From Porphyra umbilicalis (taxonomy: Eukaryota > Rhodophyta > Bangiophyceae > Bangiales > Bangiaceae), in NCBI GenBank assembly GCA_002049455.2, contig KV919056.1, positions 1 through 64,000 of the forward strand: DNA of 64,000 bases. Direction: 5' to 3'. This document shows positions 31,713-43,736 of this stretch, piece by piece. Every line of letters begins with the position of its first letter. Positions within the stretch are counted from its first letter, which is position 1. Under the pieces are notes generated by a model. It had not been told where the DNA came from, did not search any database, and saw only the letters and a list, made by a program, of their open reading frames with translations. The position numbers were made by a program, and so were the translations under genes.

Positions 31713-33642
31713 CTACGAGCCCTCCAGCACAATTTGCACAACGGACTCAAACTCCTCTGCGCCCAGATTCTCGGTCGCTCCGTCCCCTTCAACAACAGGC
31801 GGCTTTTCCTCCTCAGCCAAGCTTTCCGCGTCCATCTGCATCCCCAAGGCAGTCCCCCCATTCTCAGCTTTGCCCCCCACCTCTACGACTGCCCTGCTGT
31901 CCCCCGCCGCCGCACCTTCGCCGTTCATCTCAGACTCCCCTGCCAGGGCCCCCGCAGCGGCGGCCACGCCGCCGGCAGCGGCCGCCGCGCCAGTGGCCGC
32001 ATCAACAAGCGCCAGCCCCAGCTCTACCAGCAGGTCAAGCTCCAGGTGAGTGCGCCGGTACGCGCGCACGACTTCTAAACGGTCCATCTGTGCCGAGTTG
32101 AACGCAATGAGGGTCTGCACATCCGCCTTTGTGGGCGACAGGCGGTTGCGCAGCCGCGTTAAGGCCCGGTTAAAGAGCTTAAAAGACCGCTACCTGCCCG
32201 CCGCCGACGGAGGCAAGAGCAGGATGCCCATGGCGAGCGGTCGCAGAGTGGAGAAAGCCTCTCCGTGCAGGCGCCACCAGTGGCATGGATGCCCCCCCAC
32301 CCCATCAGATCCGAACGGCAGGGACTCAACGTGCGCCAGAAAGGAGGCGAGGTCAGCCGACAGCCGGGCCCGATATTCGACATCGTCTCCTGTGCAGCGA
32401 TGCATACCCGCCTCCCGCAAAAAAGACAACATCTTGCCACTCCACTCAAAAGCAGCACCCCGCATGCGCGCCCCCATCCAAAAAAGGTTCCGAATATAAC
32501 GCCAGCGCCAGCATTGGATCGTGAATCAAACTGTACCGAGCGGCAATCGCCGCCTGGATGGCATTTCGAGTTGCCACTGGCAGGTTATAGAAGTAGGAGG
32601 AAACACATAAGCGCAGGGCATAAAACAAACCGGCAACAGTAGACAAAGGGGCACTTTCCCCCTGAATAGTAGCAATGCACGCGGATGAAATCTTCAAGAA
32701 AAGAAGGGCCCTCCCCATTTCCGCGAGCGGGTCCGGCTCGTTCACTGCCGCCGTCACGGCTGCAGGGATAGCGACCCTTGGTCGGATGTGAATGTTATCC
32801 GACAGCGTTTTCCGCAAGGCGCCGATGATGCCTACCACAGACGCAATCGATGCCTTCTCTCCGACGCAGCGCGTCCTTCTGTACGTCTGCAGGTACGGCA
32901 CGCGCTTGCCCGCGTTCCGCAGCCGCTGCACGTTGGCCGACAGCATGGCCATTGCAGGCGTGCTCCCCGTGAAGAAGACAAAGATGATTACTGCGGTGAT
33001 GCGGGCGCCGAGAAGCGGCTCAATCGCCGCGAAGTCCTTACCCATAGGGTTGATGGCGTTCACCGCGCAACCGTACACAAACAGCGCCATGTTGCTGTCA
33101 ACTACTAACCGCCGCAATGACTGCATCACCTACGGGTTGTCCGAGCAAGAGGCCAGCAGCTGGCGACTTGCCACGTATACCTCACGGCTGAAGCGCGCCG
33201 CGCCCGGAATTAAGTCGAACCGAAACACGCGTGCGGCGAGAGGGGTGGCCAGCAGGTGAGAGCGTAGGCTCCTTGCGGACACCGTCTCAGCCCCTTGGCG
33301 AAAAGACGCCGCAAAGTAGGGTTCGGGAAGGTACAAGACTACGTTGTACACGACTCCTCACGTCGAGTCCACAAAACTGTCGATGGAGCAGCTCACGGTG
33401 GTCGCGCCGCCCAAGATTGCACCCACAGCTGCAACAAAGACCACCACAGATTGCAGCAAAAGCGCCCCGCCAACTTTCTGACAATGCCCAGACCCTGCAA
33501 ACCACCCGCCTGGAATGCCCGCCAGTGACTTTCGCCAATGGGGGGTGTCAAACTGGTCGAACGGCGGGCACGAACGAAACATTGATGTAGCGAAGTTGAT
33601 GCAATCTTGGGGGCTTGCTTGTTGTACGGCTGTTGGCCCCAC
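31713..33642 (-). pseudogene. hAT-like transposase remnant
   Basis: Degenerate transposase read on the minus strand. The frame from 33642 contains PPFDQFDTPHWRKSL, then stops (TGA 33360-33358) and continues NVVLYLPEPYFAASF, stops again (TAG 33132-33130) and continues to about 32465 with YRRTRCVGEKASIASVVGII (the hAT T-R-W-like block, here TRC), PLSTVAGLFYALRL and SLIHDPMLALALYSEPFLDG. One frameshift near 32465 leads to LLLPPSAAGR, a TAG at 32192-32190, and LTRLRNRLSPTKADVQTLIA, which matches the hAT C-terminal dimerisation domain (P-x-S-A ... RNRL). Three stops and a frameshift make it non-functional. No target duplication found. Family call rests on the C-terminal block. Confidence 0.65.
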
Positions 33643-36600
33643 AAAGGCGGCACCGGTCCCGCTCGCGACAACGATATCAGCCAGGATAGCTGGATTCTAT
33701 GTAAGCGCCTTCGGGCACGTGTACAGTCAGACAGCGAGCCGCGTATTGTTCTTGTACATGCTGAAGTGGCCATCTGGTGCCCCACAGCTCATACTGTTGC
33801 CGTCCGTTGTCACGTACTTCGGCGCCTTGTCAGTGTCCGGCTTGAAATTGGGGGAGGGAGCCATCCCGATGAGTCCCAACGGGGGGTGGGGGAAAGGGGA
33901 TTCGTGCTGGCGGGATGGAGTCAGGCGGGAGGAGCAAGGAGCACACGCGTACAATGGTAAGACGGAGGAGGGGACAGGAAGCAGAGCTACCACGAGTCGC
34001 GGTGGAGGCCACCGCCGTCGAGACCTTGACGGGCAGCGCGTGCCAGCATCTGCCTGCAGAGGTCCCAACACTGAGCACACACTGAGTGGATGATCCCCTG
34101 CTGGGCACTTCGGCGCTGATCGCCAACAAGCCCAGAAAGCCTTCCCTTGGTCGTGTGTTATAGACTATGTGTTAGGAACGGGATCGAGGGGGGCGCATGA
34201 CACGTGGGGACATGTCCGGGACATTTACATTTCCGAACATGCGGAAAATGAGTCTACAAGACAGAGACTGCGCACCCGAGCCATCTGGTGCCCCAGAGAA
34301 AACGCAGGTGGGCTAGATCCAGTCACTGCTGTACCCTCCATCGATGAAAATTGGCCAAAAGAGCCAGGCAGGTGAGCTCTGCAGGCTAAGACCGGCTGAG
34401 ACAGTGACAGCGAGTTCAGGATGCGCGTGTTTCACTGGCTGCATGACATGTATTTAATTCAAATCAAATACGAACACGTGACCCACAGACGATCATTATC
34501 AGCGCGTGCTGGCATGACTTCGACGATTTTGCGACATTTGTGTCATTGTCGCGTGTTACTTATCGACCCACATCCCTGGCACAGCCGCCACCTGTTGAAT
34601 CATGTAGACCCACCTGAAAGTCTTCTCTTCGCGACGAATTGCTGACGCCCTTTCGAGTTGCGGCGTTAGGGGCGCACGACGTCCAAATGAGGCCCTGATG
34701 GCGCCCATATCGCCGCCCTCAACGAAGACACGGGCGTTCTGAGCGACCCTACCTAGTAATGCAATTGCTATTGGGGCCGCTCTTCTGGTACAGTCATTGC
34801 GCATATATATTTGTCACGCTTCTCAGGTACCCTGCATTATTACTGAGCCCAGCTCGATCGCTCCAGTGCGGGGCTCACCGCACTTGGTGGCACTTGAAGT
34901 GATGATCTACGGCAGGGGTCTTCAAGCGTGCTTTTCCTCAAGCGTATTCGCGTGTACATCTTTCGGGTACAAACCCAAACGCTTGATTTTTGCATCACTC
35001 AAGGGCGTACGCTACCCACTGATTTCGCCCAATCGAAGGTGCGCTGAAGGTGAACTTGATCGGGTCGTTTCTGACAAGCGCTAACCCGAATGTCGACAAG
35101 AAAAATATGCACGACTTCGACAGTCAAGCGCGTGTAAGCTGACACACAGTCCAAGAAAAGGCCGACTCATCTGACAGCCAATCACAACAGGTAGCACTGT
35201 CCATTTAGGATTCGTGTGTAAATTTACAATAAAGTTTCATCCTATCGCTGACCTCCAAAAGACGGCGGTTGCAGAGTGGTTGCAATTATTCAACAGCGTA
35301 CGTGGACCAATGGAAAGGCAAGGAATCATGTGAGTTCCTTACACAGTCTCCTCATGCAGCTCTGCGCACTGGAAACGCACATCAGAATCTCAAGAAATCT
35401 AAAGAAGCTCGTTTATCTCATGAGAAATCACAGGTCAGGCCCTGAACCCTCCTTCTGCCCTCTTCCGGCCCAAGCAAGTTGCCCAAAAATCTCAGGAGGT
35501 CTCATTGTGCGTTGCAACGGCTCTGCGTGATTCCTGCGAGATACGTTGATTGGCTTGCAAGGATACTGGCGGAACGTCTCAGCCAATAGTTCGATCGCGG
35601 CTTGTCAAACAGCCAAACCGACTTCAATTTTATGCCGTGTCGTCGCCTCTGCCTCCCTTCTCTCTGCAATCACCATTTATTTGGAGGTTAGCAACACATT
35701 AGAAGTTTTGAAGTGGGGGGGGCGGGTCCGAAATAGTATTGTACATGCCGTTTCTTTCCGTCCTGGAGGCTGTCGGAGACCATTTGATCATTGTGGGTCC
35801 CGGCGCCACTACAGAAGATGATGCTTGCGTGCTTTCCACCAAGTATTGGGGGCCTCCATGGGCCGACAATCCTGGGTGACAATGTCAAATACAAGGCCGA
35901 TGGACTTGTGCGCCGTTCTGACCTACGGCCCTTCCCCGCCGCCACCACCGGCGGCGCTGGCACCGCTCCCGGGTAGCGCCCCAACAGAACGGACCGCTGT
36001 CACTGCCTGCCGGCTGGTGCCCTACCCCACGCGCAGCACAGTCTTTACGGCAATAGTCCTATTGGAAGAGAACTTGGATAAAAGCAGGATCGCCGTCGAG
36101 GGCACAGGCCCGCGTTAAAGTGACAGAACCAGCAAAAAACAAGAATCGGGCATCAAACACCCGCCACAACGGCCTCCATCCTTTTTGTGGAAGCTGCAGA
36201 CACGCTGACCACCTTGGTACTGCGTGGGGCCATTCAACGCCCCGCTGACTCAATGTGATGCGGCATCCGACTCAGGCTTACCCGGAGTAAGCACCCCGGA
36301 TCCGATAGGAGTCGGTGTCACTGGTATAACCCGATAGGGACGCGACATCCCTGTCCGCGTCCCGTACAATCTGTGACAACGACGTGGTGCTGGCAGGGCT
36401 GAATCGGTCATGCCCTGCTGTAGGGGCTGGCGAGCGCGGCGCTGTCGAATGCAAAGTGCCCACAGCCTGCGACATTCGTGTCCGAAGCCTGTTGGTTCTC
36501 CGCGTTTTCCTACCTGCGGTGTTGAGACATCTGGCAGCGCGCACTCGTTCACCCTTGTTTTCAGCCTGTCTCGTGGCGCGACTTGGTGACACACGCCCGT

Positions 36601-37640
36601 CTCGCCTCGATTTTGGCCCCTCTGGTGCCGCACTGTGTGGAATATGAGTGCCAGCATGTTCTGAGGCTTCTGCCGTGCCCCGAGGAGGGTATATCGTCGG
36701 ACGAGAGAAGCTCCTTCGGCGGAATCGACCGGGAAAAACTCAGTACCGGAAGACAAAGTCTTCCCTCGTGAGCCCTGTCACCCACTCCGACCGTCGGTGC
36801 GACCGCTGCGTTCCTCGGACCCAGCCCCCGTCATGACCATCGTCTTCCCCGGCGCTTTCTTTGGCAGCTCCGATTTCCCAAAGTACGTACGACCCGCCAC
36901 GTGGCATCGCGAGTCTTACAAAGCGCGCAAACGACGCTAAGGCTCAGGGGAGTCCCCTGTTGGCTGCCCAGGTAGAATGAGCCAGGTCGGCCAAGATGCG
37001 GGCAAAGCAGGTGGCTGCACGACGTGAGATGTGGGGGGGAATGAACGATTCACACTGCGCGTGAAGGAGCATCTAGAATCGAACCGGGCGACGGGGATGC
37101 TCGGCCTCTCCGCTTCAATGCTGCGGCGTCGTGCGGCGGTGGCCGGGGCACACGGTCCGTCTGCGGCCACACATCGACTTCCACTGCGCATTTGGAGGCG
37201 TGTGACTGCTCTGCAGGCCGCCGAGGCGGCCTCAGGTTGGTGGAGAAGCACTCGATTATCTCCACGAGCCCTTTCACTCAAACCCATCTCACTCTAACCC
37301 CTGCGTTTCCCGTTGCCACTCGTGGGAGGAGAAAGCGGTACAGTGAGAAACCGCACTTCCCGATTGTCGACACTAGGAGGGCGGCGTAGTAGAATGTCGT
37401 ACAGGCGCCACCCCCCATGCCGAGATCGGTTTTCTAAGAGAGGGGCGTGGCGGGACATCAGCCAACTGCACCGGGACTTATTCAACTGCGCCAGTGCCAT
37501 AATGGATCCATTGGACGGTGGGGCGCGCTTCGCGAGATGGAAAACCGAGACAATCGTGTTTGTGCTCCCACCCGGATTGCGAAACACTTGATAAGAGCGT
37601 AAGATTTAATACTATAACGTGCATTTTTAGTAGAGCTCGT
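33643..37640. other. No supported gene
   Basis: About 4 kb of mid-GC sequence with only short frames and no recognised domain. The part up to about 34100 may include the degraded 5' end of the hAT-like element. Confidence 0.4.
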
Positions 37641-37994
37641 GAAGCGGACGGGGCAGAAAAGTCGGACGTGGTTGCGGATCGTTTAAGACGGTCCGCTTCG
37701 TCCGCTTCGTCTCAATGGGTACATCTGAAAACCTCATCGATGGTCCTTTGCCATCTGATCGGTCTCTGATCCGCCCTCCCCTAATGCGGTCGTTTCGCTG
37801 ACACTTGTGCAATGGCTTGTGATCCGGCACAGCGCTGCTTTTGTCAGCCACCCCCGCCAACGAGGCTGACGAGCACTGCGCAATGTGACGGCCGCAGGGG
37901 GGTCTACGGTTTCTGCTCTACGGACCGTCCGGAATGCGTCGGATGGAGAACAGGCAGGCTCAGGATCAGAAGACAAAGTGGACGCGTCCGCTTT
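37641..37994 (-). repeat. Dispersed repeat, copy 1, with AGCGGACG ends
   Basis: Left end GAAGCGGACGG and right end CGTCCGCTTTG form a short inverted repeat. The interior, read on the minus strand, matches the + strand at about 46735-46990: both can be read as (A/T)VRR-x-TVDPP.AVTL.SARQP. Probably a non-autonomous element. Confidence 0.6.
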
Positions 37995-38769
37995 GCCCGT
38001 AGCGTGCGCATGACCAGCCCAAAAGGTGGGACTCACGCATCAAGACCTCTGGCGGCGACGCATGCTCAGGCCGACCAGAACGGGACGCATACGCGCCGTA
38101 TGTCAAGTGTCCCACTATAGAAAGAACCACTCACTCGCAAACGTTAAGGCTACGCGCGCCGCTCCTGTGCAAGGACTGCATTTTACAGCTTAGTCGTACG
38201 AGCAAGAATGATGGGCTGCCGACATTCTGGCACATTTAGCGCCCTCGTTGACGTCGTGCTTCCACTCTGTGCCTGTGGAGTGTCATCGACCAGGGAAGGC
38301 CGTAAGCATGTTCATGACGAGCCTAAGAGCCAGTAAGAAGTCAAAAATGAGCTTTAGGGAGGCGCTTGCGGTCCGGACCAAGAGTGAAGCGCCGGCCGAT
38401 GGACATGGCTGGATCATGACATTTCACTCGTCTGTCGTAAAGATTGTGAAGCGGGCAGCTTCCGTTAGATTGCAAGCGCCCGCCATTTTTTTTGTCTAAT
38501 GCACGCCAGCTGGCTTGATCTGGGTCACTGACCCGCCCTCATGATCAGCTTGATCCGCCAAAATTGTGCACGACGATGCTGCAGCGGCCAGCTCTGCGCC
38601 CGTCTGCAGCCTCGCCCTCCCATTGCGGGTATACGCCTGTTTGTCGAGTGCTTGCGGTCTCCTGCTCACGCCGTGCCCACAGTTTTTCTCCTCTTCTCCC
38701 CACCCCCTTCGGCCCTCCGCCTCCCTTTGCCTGCGGGCTGGCGGCGTGCCCGTACCGTGCGGTGTCAGA
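37995..38769. other. No supported gene
   Basis: Sequence between the dispersed repeat and the mariner-like remnant; the right part may contain the element's 5' end. I did not find terminal inverted repeats. Confidence 0.4.
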
Positions 38770-40236
38770 ATGACACGCAAGCGTGCTCCCCGTGAGCGTG
38801 GTGCGGCTCCGCCTGCGGGCCGGAGTGCCAAGCGTACCCGTGCGCTCTGCGTTCTCCATACCGGTGCCGCCTCCACTGAACTGTGCGTTCGTGCTCTTTT
38901 TCAGCGTGAGTATTTCACTGGCCGTGCCATCAAGCGTCGCAAGGTGGCAGAGCGCACTGCAGAGGCTACGGTCCTGAGTCTGTCTGTCATTACGCTCCTT
39001 ACCGACAGCGGGTGTGATGAGCTGCCTGCTGGTGACGCTCCTGAGACCCACCACTCAAATAGGCGGGTCTCTTCCGAGGAGCTGGCGAGACTGCAGCCCG
39101 CGATCTACGAGCAATATCTAATTCCAACGTTGCCTACCTTTGATAGCACCCTGGTGCATTTCAACGCTCCGGAGGACGTGGCTCGTGGCCCGGGCTGTGC
39201 TGCGGAATGTTGTGCCGGTGGCCCCAAGGGTGCCTCGCCTGGGACTGGCGGTGGGGGGAAGGGGGGGGAAGGCGCGGCTGAATTGGCCAATGAGAGATGA
39301 GCTCCATATGTGGTCGCGTGCAACCCTGCATCGCGCGATGCAAGATAACGGCTTTCCCTTCAGTCCTGGACCCAACCAATATGTCATGGCTGGCGAAAAG
39401 ACATTGGTGCGGAAGCAGCGGAGCAACTTCATCGACACGGTACGCAAGTATCGAGAGGCGGAGCGGACTATCTTGTCCACGGACGAAACGAGGCTCAACA
39501 GAAACATGTCAACTTACCGCAACTGGAATCACGGAAGTACCGACGCTTCCGTTAAGGTGCTATCTGGTAAGAACGCACGAATCATCGTCGCGCACGTCGG
39601 ACCGCGAAGCGTTCGACGGTCCGACGGCGCTTCATGGATCTTCATTGAAAGCAAGCAGTCGTCTGACTACTCCGAAATGAACTCGACGACATAGCTGCAG
39701 GGGCTCGAAAATTCGGCACTACCAAAGATCGGAGGCCGTGATCGCGTCATCGATCGGGATTGGCTTGAGAAGTACAACCTCGTATTGCCCGAGTGGGGCC
39801 GAATTTGCGGACCACTTGTACGACGGCGGTGCTGAAACACCGAGCGCACCAGAACAGACCCACCCGGCGCTGCCTCCTCCAGGGCCTGCCCGCCCGGTTT
39901 GGGGTCACGATCCTGATTTCACTGGTGGCTCATCCAGAGCTCAACCCCATAGAGATGGTGTGGGAAACGGTCAAAACGTCGCTGAAGCGGGCCGACATCA
40001 CGATCTCCGTAGCGACGCATCTGAGCATGACGGAGGTTGAGTTTGTGAAAATCACCGTGGAGGTCTGGGCCTGGTATGAAGACCACGTGATCAAGGCCGA
40101 GACTAACTGTCGGGCCGTCGACGCTATGTGTGCTGAAGTAGAGGCCGCGCTTGCTGATGACCGGCGCGATGATGAAGTGGAGGGAAGTGATTTGGGGCGT
40201 GATAGCGATGGAGAGGGGACTGAAATGTCTGAGTAG
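38770..40236 (+). pseudogene. Tc1/mariner-like transposase remnant
   Basis: ATG at 38770 (MTRKRAPRERGAAPPAGRS) opens a basic N-terminal region expected to bind DNA. The frame changes at a G-rich run (39249-39268), continuing with ELHMWSRATLHRAMQDNGF and ILSTDETRLNRNMSTYRNW, which carries the first catalytic Asp. A stop at 39692 follows DYSEMNSTT. The part with the second Asp is scrambled between frames. The last frame (39793-40236) has ARFGVTILISLVAHPELNPI followed by E-M-V-W, the conserved N-P-I-E block with the third catalytic residue, then an acidic tail. At least two frame disruptions make it inactive. No terminal inverted repeats were recognised. Confidence 0.75.
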
Positions 40237-41111
40237 CATTGCACCCTGCACGTCATTTGGACGTTGTTTCCTTGTCGGCCTGGCTGAGGCGCGTTCTCAG
40301 TTCATCTTCCTGTGCTGTGACTGTTCGTGTAATGGCCAAATATCTCAGAAATGAACGCGCGTCTGTGCCTGGGTGTGACGCGGTATTGAGTAATTGGTGC
40401 GAGTACTTCTGGCACACTCGACTTCCGTCTTGTAATACCGACAGCGATCCACTCTGCTCGGCTGGTACTCGCTTCGGCCACGGCTAGCCGACAAGCGCCC
40501 GCCGACGACCCCCTCTGTCGCGCGTGCCCCGCCACGCTGACTGTCAGTGCCGTACGCCCCCCCCCCCTCTTCCTTGTGGTGTCGCTATTCCCCCCTCCTA
40601 TCTTCTGGTTGCATCAGGTAGCCGGATTGATGTTCTACTTTTTCTGGGGGCTGCCAACGCCTCTCGCTGTGCGATCGTGTCTTTTTTCCGGTGTCTACCA
40701 CGCCCTACAATTTGGCTCTCCCTCTGAGCACCTCGGACTCCTCCTTGCACCCTCATTGGCCGCGCATAGCACCCCTTTCCTGTCCTTCGTTGCTATCCTA
40801 TGATGTAGTAGTGCCTCCCTTCCGCATCTCCTCCTCCCCACTCTGGCTTCTTGTAAACCGAGATGGCTGCACTGCTCCTCCTTTTATTGCCATTCTCCAC
40901 ATTGTCGTTCGTCTTTCACTGCTCCCCCGCGCTCCAGTTGTCAACGTCCTTCCTCGCTGCCGCCTTCGTTTACTGTATCACGGTGACGACTGTGGCCGTC
41001 ACGACGCTGCTCCTTCCTGATGGTCACGCGCGGGTCCAACTCTTCCACGCCGTCGCGCCAACGTCCATCGCGTGGCGAAGGAATGAGGGAAGGGGGTGTT
41101 CTTAGTCGAGC
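40237..41111 (+). other. No supported gene; C/T-rich segment
   Basis: Pyrimidine-rich + strand from about 40560 to 41000 gives spurious hydrophobic frames. May include the 5' flank of the Harbinger-like element. Confidence 0.4.
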
Positions 41112-42083
41112 ATGGGTAACCGTCTGGCAGAAGCGGCAGGCACAACCCTCACCGACTGGATAGTGGCTGCTTGTACCCTATGGCAAGGACTGTTTGAATC
41201 TCCGTGTACGTGGGACTCAAGCCCCCGGGTCGTGGCTTTCGCAGACGTGCAGGCACGGTACGGTGCAAACGTTCCACGCGCCATGCGTATGTCCGAGGAT
41301 GCCTTTGACGTCCTTGTGAGCACGCTCCGCCCGCTACTACCGAGCGGCGGGTACTCCCAAGAGGTGAGGACCGCCATGGCGCTGCGATACCTCGGGGGGG
41401 GCAGCTTCATCGATATTTCCGCTGTGTTCGGAACTTCCATCTCTTCCTTCTACAGCAGCCTTTGGTGTGTCGTCGACGCCACCAAATCCACCACCGCGAT
41501 GGATTTTCATCTTCCACTGGACGATTATTCCTGGCGATTACGGACGGCAGCGGGATTCCAGTCCAGAGGGGACGAACCCTTTGACACCATTTTGGGCGCC
41601 CTCGATGGAAATTTAGTCAAGCAAGAGCAGCCTGCCACGACAGACGTCGCGTGTTTTGCCAACCACTGATGCTGCAAAGGGTACTTTTCCCTCGACACGC
41701 AGTCCATTTGCGCCTCACCGTACGAGTATACGTGGATGAGCTGCACCAGCCCAGGGTCTGTCCACCAATTGGCCGCGTTTGCGAGCACCCTGCTGGGCCG
41801 ACGTCTCATGTACCCATCAGTGCAGGACCGCGCCGTCGCCGAGCTCATAGCTGACGAGTGCTGCATCGTGGCGGACGAGGCGTACGGCGTTTCGGAGCTC
41901 CTGGCGGTGCCGTGCCCAGGGGGGGGTGGAGAAAACAGGTGGAAGGACTCTGACAACTTTCATCAGTCTGCCTCCAGGATTCACACTGAGCAAGCTTTTG
42001 GCATGCTCGTGTGGCGGTGGGGTGTCTTTTGGCGCCCTCTGCGGGTGCCTAATAGAAAAAGGCCCAACCTGATCCGTGCATGA
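41112..42083 (+). pseudogene. PIF/Harbinger-like DDE transposase with one in-frame TGA
   Basis: A single reading frame of 324 codons, broken only by TGA at 41667-41669. It carries MRMSEDAFDVLVSTLRPLLP, MALRYLGGGSFIDISAVFGT (helix-turn-helix-like block), then ILGALDGNLVKQEQP with the first catalytic Asp, and YFSLDTQSI. After the stop come SCTSPGSVHQLAAFASTLLG, CIVADEAYGV with the second Asp, and RIHTEQAFGMLVWRWGVFWR with the catalytic Glu. The D-D-E set typical of Harbinger (DDE_4) transposases is therefore intact. The protein is shorter than most relatives (typically 350-450 residues), so the N-terminus may be lost or lie in an upstream exon. Recent inactivation by one nonsense change is the simplest reading. 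Confidence 0.82.
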
Positions 42084-43117
42084 TTAAACTGCAAAACTGT
42101 TGCCAGCGCTGGGACGCCAACGGGGATGTCCCACTGGCTTCGTACGACCGAGATGGCGAGGCTGCGCGGATCTACTTTGATGACGCACCCAATCACGGTG
42201 TGAGGGGGCATCGTCGGGCAAGCGAGAGCTCGCGTTTGCGTTACCGGATGAACAATTCCGTTGAGGATCTTGGCAGGCTTCGCCCATACACCCCTTCGCT
42301 GTCTTGAAAATGCGTTCATTTTTCCATATGTCATGTTTTTTTTCGTGGAAACGCATGCAAGCTGACGCACGGTCCTGGCGCAGGCCAGTTGCAAATGTCG
42401 CCAGGATGACCAGTGCCCGGACGAGCAGGCAAAATCATTTTGCATGGTGTTTCTTCCACAATACGAAGCACTTTGTCCATGATGTTCACCGATGAGTAAA
42501 AATGCGCTGTGTACTGTCAGGAATGCGGCGTCATATGCCCCGGGAAGATCCACCCTCTTCATTGATCTCGCAAACGCGCGACAGATGTGGTTACACACAC
42601 TTTACCGGGAACCATGGTAGCCATCGCTGGAAGCATTCTTTGAATGCCTCTTTACTGTCCCATTCTCAGCGCAGGCGAGGTGTGGTACTATCCCAGCGCT
42701 GACTTGTGGTGCCTCGTGCAAGAAAAGTGTTCTTAACAAGCCCAAACGTTTCACGCTGCCGACCACCTCTGTTCACTTCGTTTACTGCCAGCTCGCGCTC
42801 CGCGCACGAAAGAAAAGCGCGAAGCTGCGCTCGCGCGCAGAACGCGCGAGCACCATCCATCACGTCCTTCCCTCCGCCGTGGGTCTCGTGCGCTGGCTCG
42901 CGGCTCTACACACACTTCGTCAAACTCTACGTCCTGTTTCGGTACACCCTTTTGAGGTCCTTGCAGTGGTCGTCCCGAGTTGTGCATGGCCTTTAAAAGC
43001 AGAAACGCCGGATTTGCTTTCGACAAGAATCATATACCAGGGTATCAAAAGGACGCGGGGTTTCGCGGCGATACCCTTCCTCTACGTCAGTCCGCATCAA
43101 ACAAAATGCGATTAGTC
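42084..43117. other. No supported gene
   Basis: Short frames on both strands; probably 3' flank of the Harbinger-like element. Confidence 0.4.
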
Positions 43118-43736
43118 TCATACCTTAGAGTCGGAGATGGACTTGCTTGAGCGAAGCTGGGGCGTACCAGGCGCCAAGCGCACACTGTCCGACGCCGAAC
43201 CCCCTTTGCGGCCCTTCTTCGAGCGCAGGACAGCCCACATCTGGGACTGCACCTCCTCGATCATGGCCGCAGGGGCCCCCGCATCTTCCAGAATTTTGAG
43301 GGTCAGCGAGAAGGCGGCGAGGGTGAACGAGTCGGCCTGCGCATCGAACGACTTGTACACAGCCGCGGAGGTGCCGACGATGGCCTGCAACAGCCCGTCG
43401 TCCTCGATTCCACGCTTGGCCGCCCGGAGCTTGCGCTCTTTCGTGGGACACCTCTGGGCGGCGTCTTCTTCAACACCCTCATCGCGGAGCTCGCGGCTGA
43501 CGAAATCCATCGATGCCTTTGTCGCGGAAGAGGATGAACATGTAGCGGACGATCAGCTCTTTGCCGATGAAGCGCCAGAAGGTCTCCGGGTCGTTGTTCC
43601 CCGATGCTTCGAGGCGCCGCAGGACCGTCACCAACTTGGCGGAATACTGCAGAAGTCCAAGAGAAAATAGAGGAAACACACACATCAAAAATAAATCAAA
43701 TCCGACCAGGTCATGGGAGAATGATGAAGCAACCAA
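43118..43736 (-). CDS. Unknown protein fragment, probably from a mobile element
   Basis: I do not recognise it. On the minus strand an acceptor-like CTTCTGCAG at about 43652 precedes YSAKLVTVLRRLEASGNNDP, then ETFWRFIGKELIVRYMFILF and RDKGIDGF. A frame change near 43490 leads to DDGLLQAIVGTSAAVYKSFD and MIEEVQSQMWAVLRSKKGRK with a stop at 43118. Composition is protein-like (helical, mixed charge). Further upstream on the same strand (44503-43911) lie Ala-rich and Cys-containing frames that may belong to the same locus. Neighbours are all transposon remnants. Confidence 0.35.

Noticed and set aside
40863-41105. Hydrophobic 80-residue ORF, possible membrane protein
   Set aside because: Arises from a pyrimidine-rich tract; similar spurious frames occur in other C/T-rich segments.
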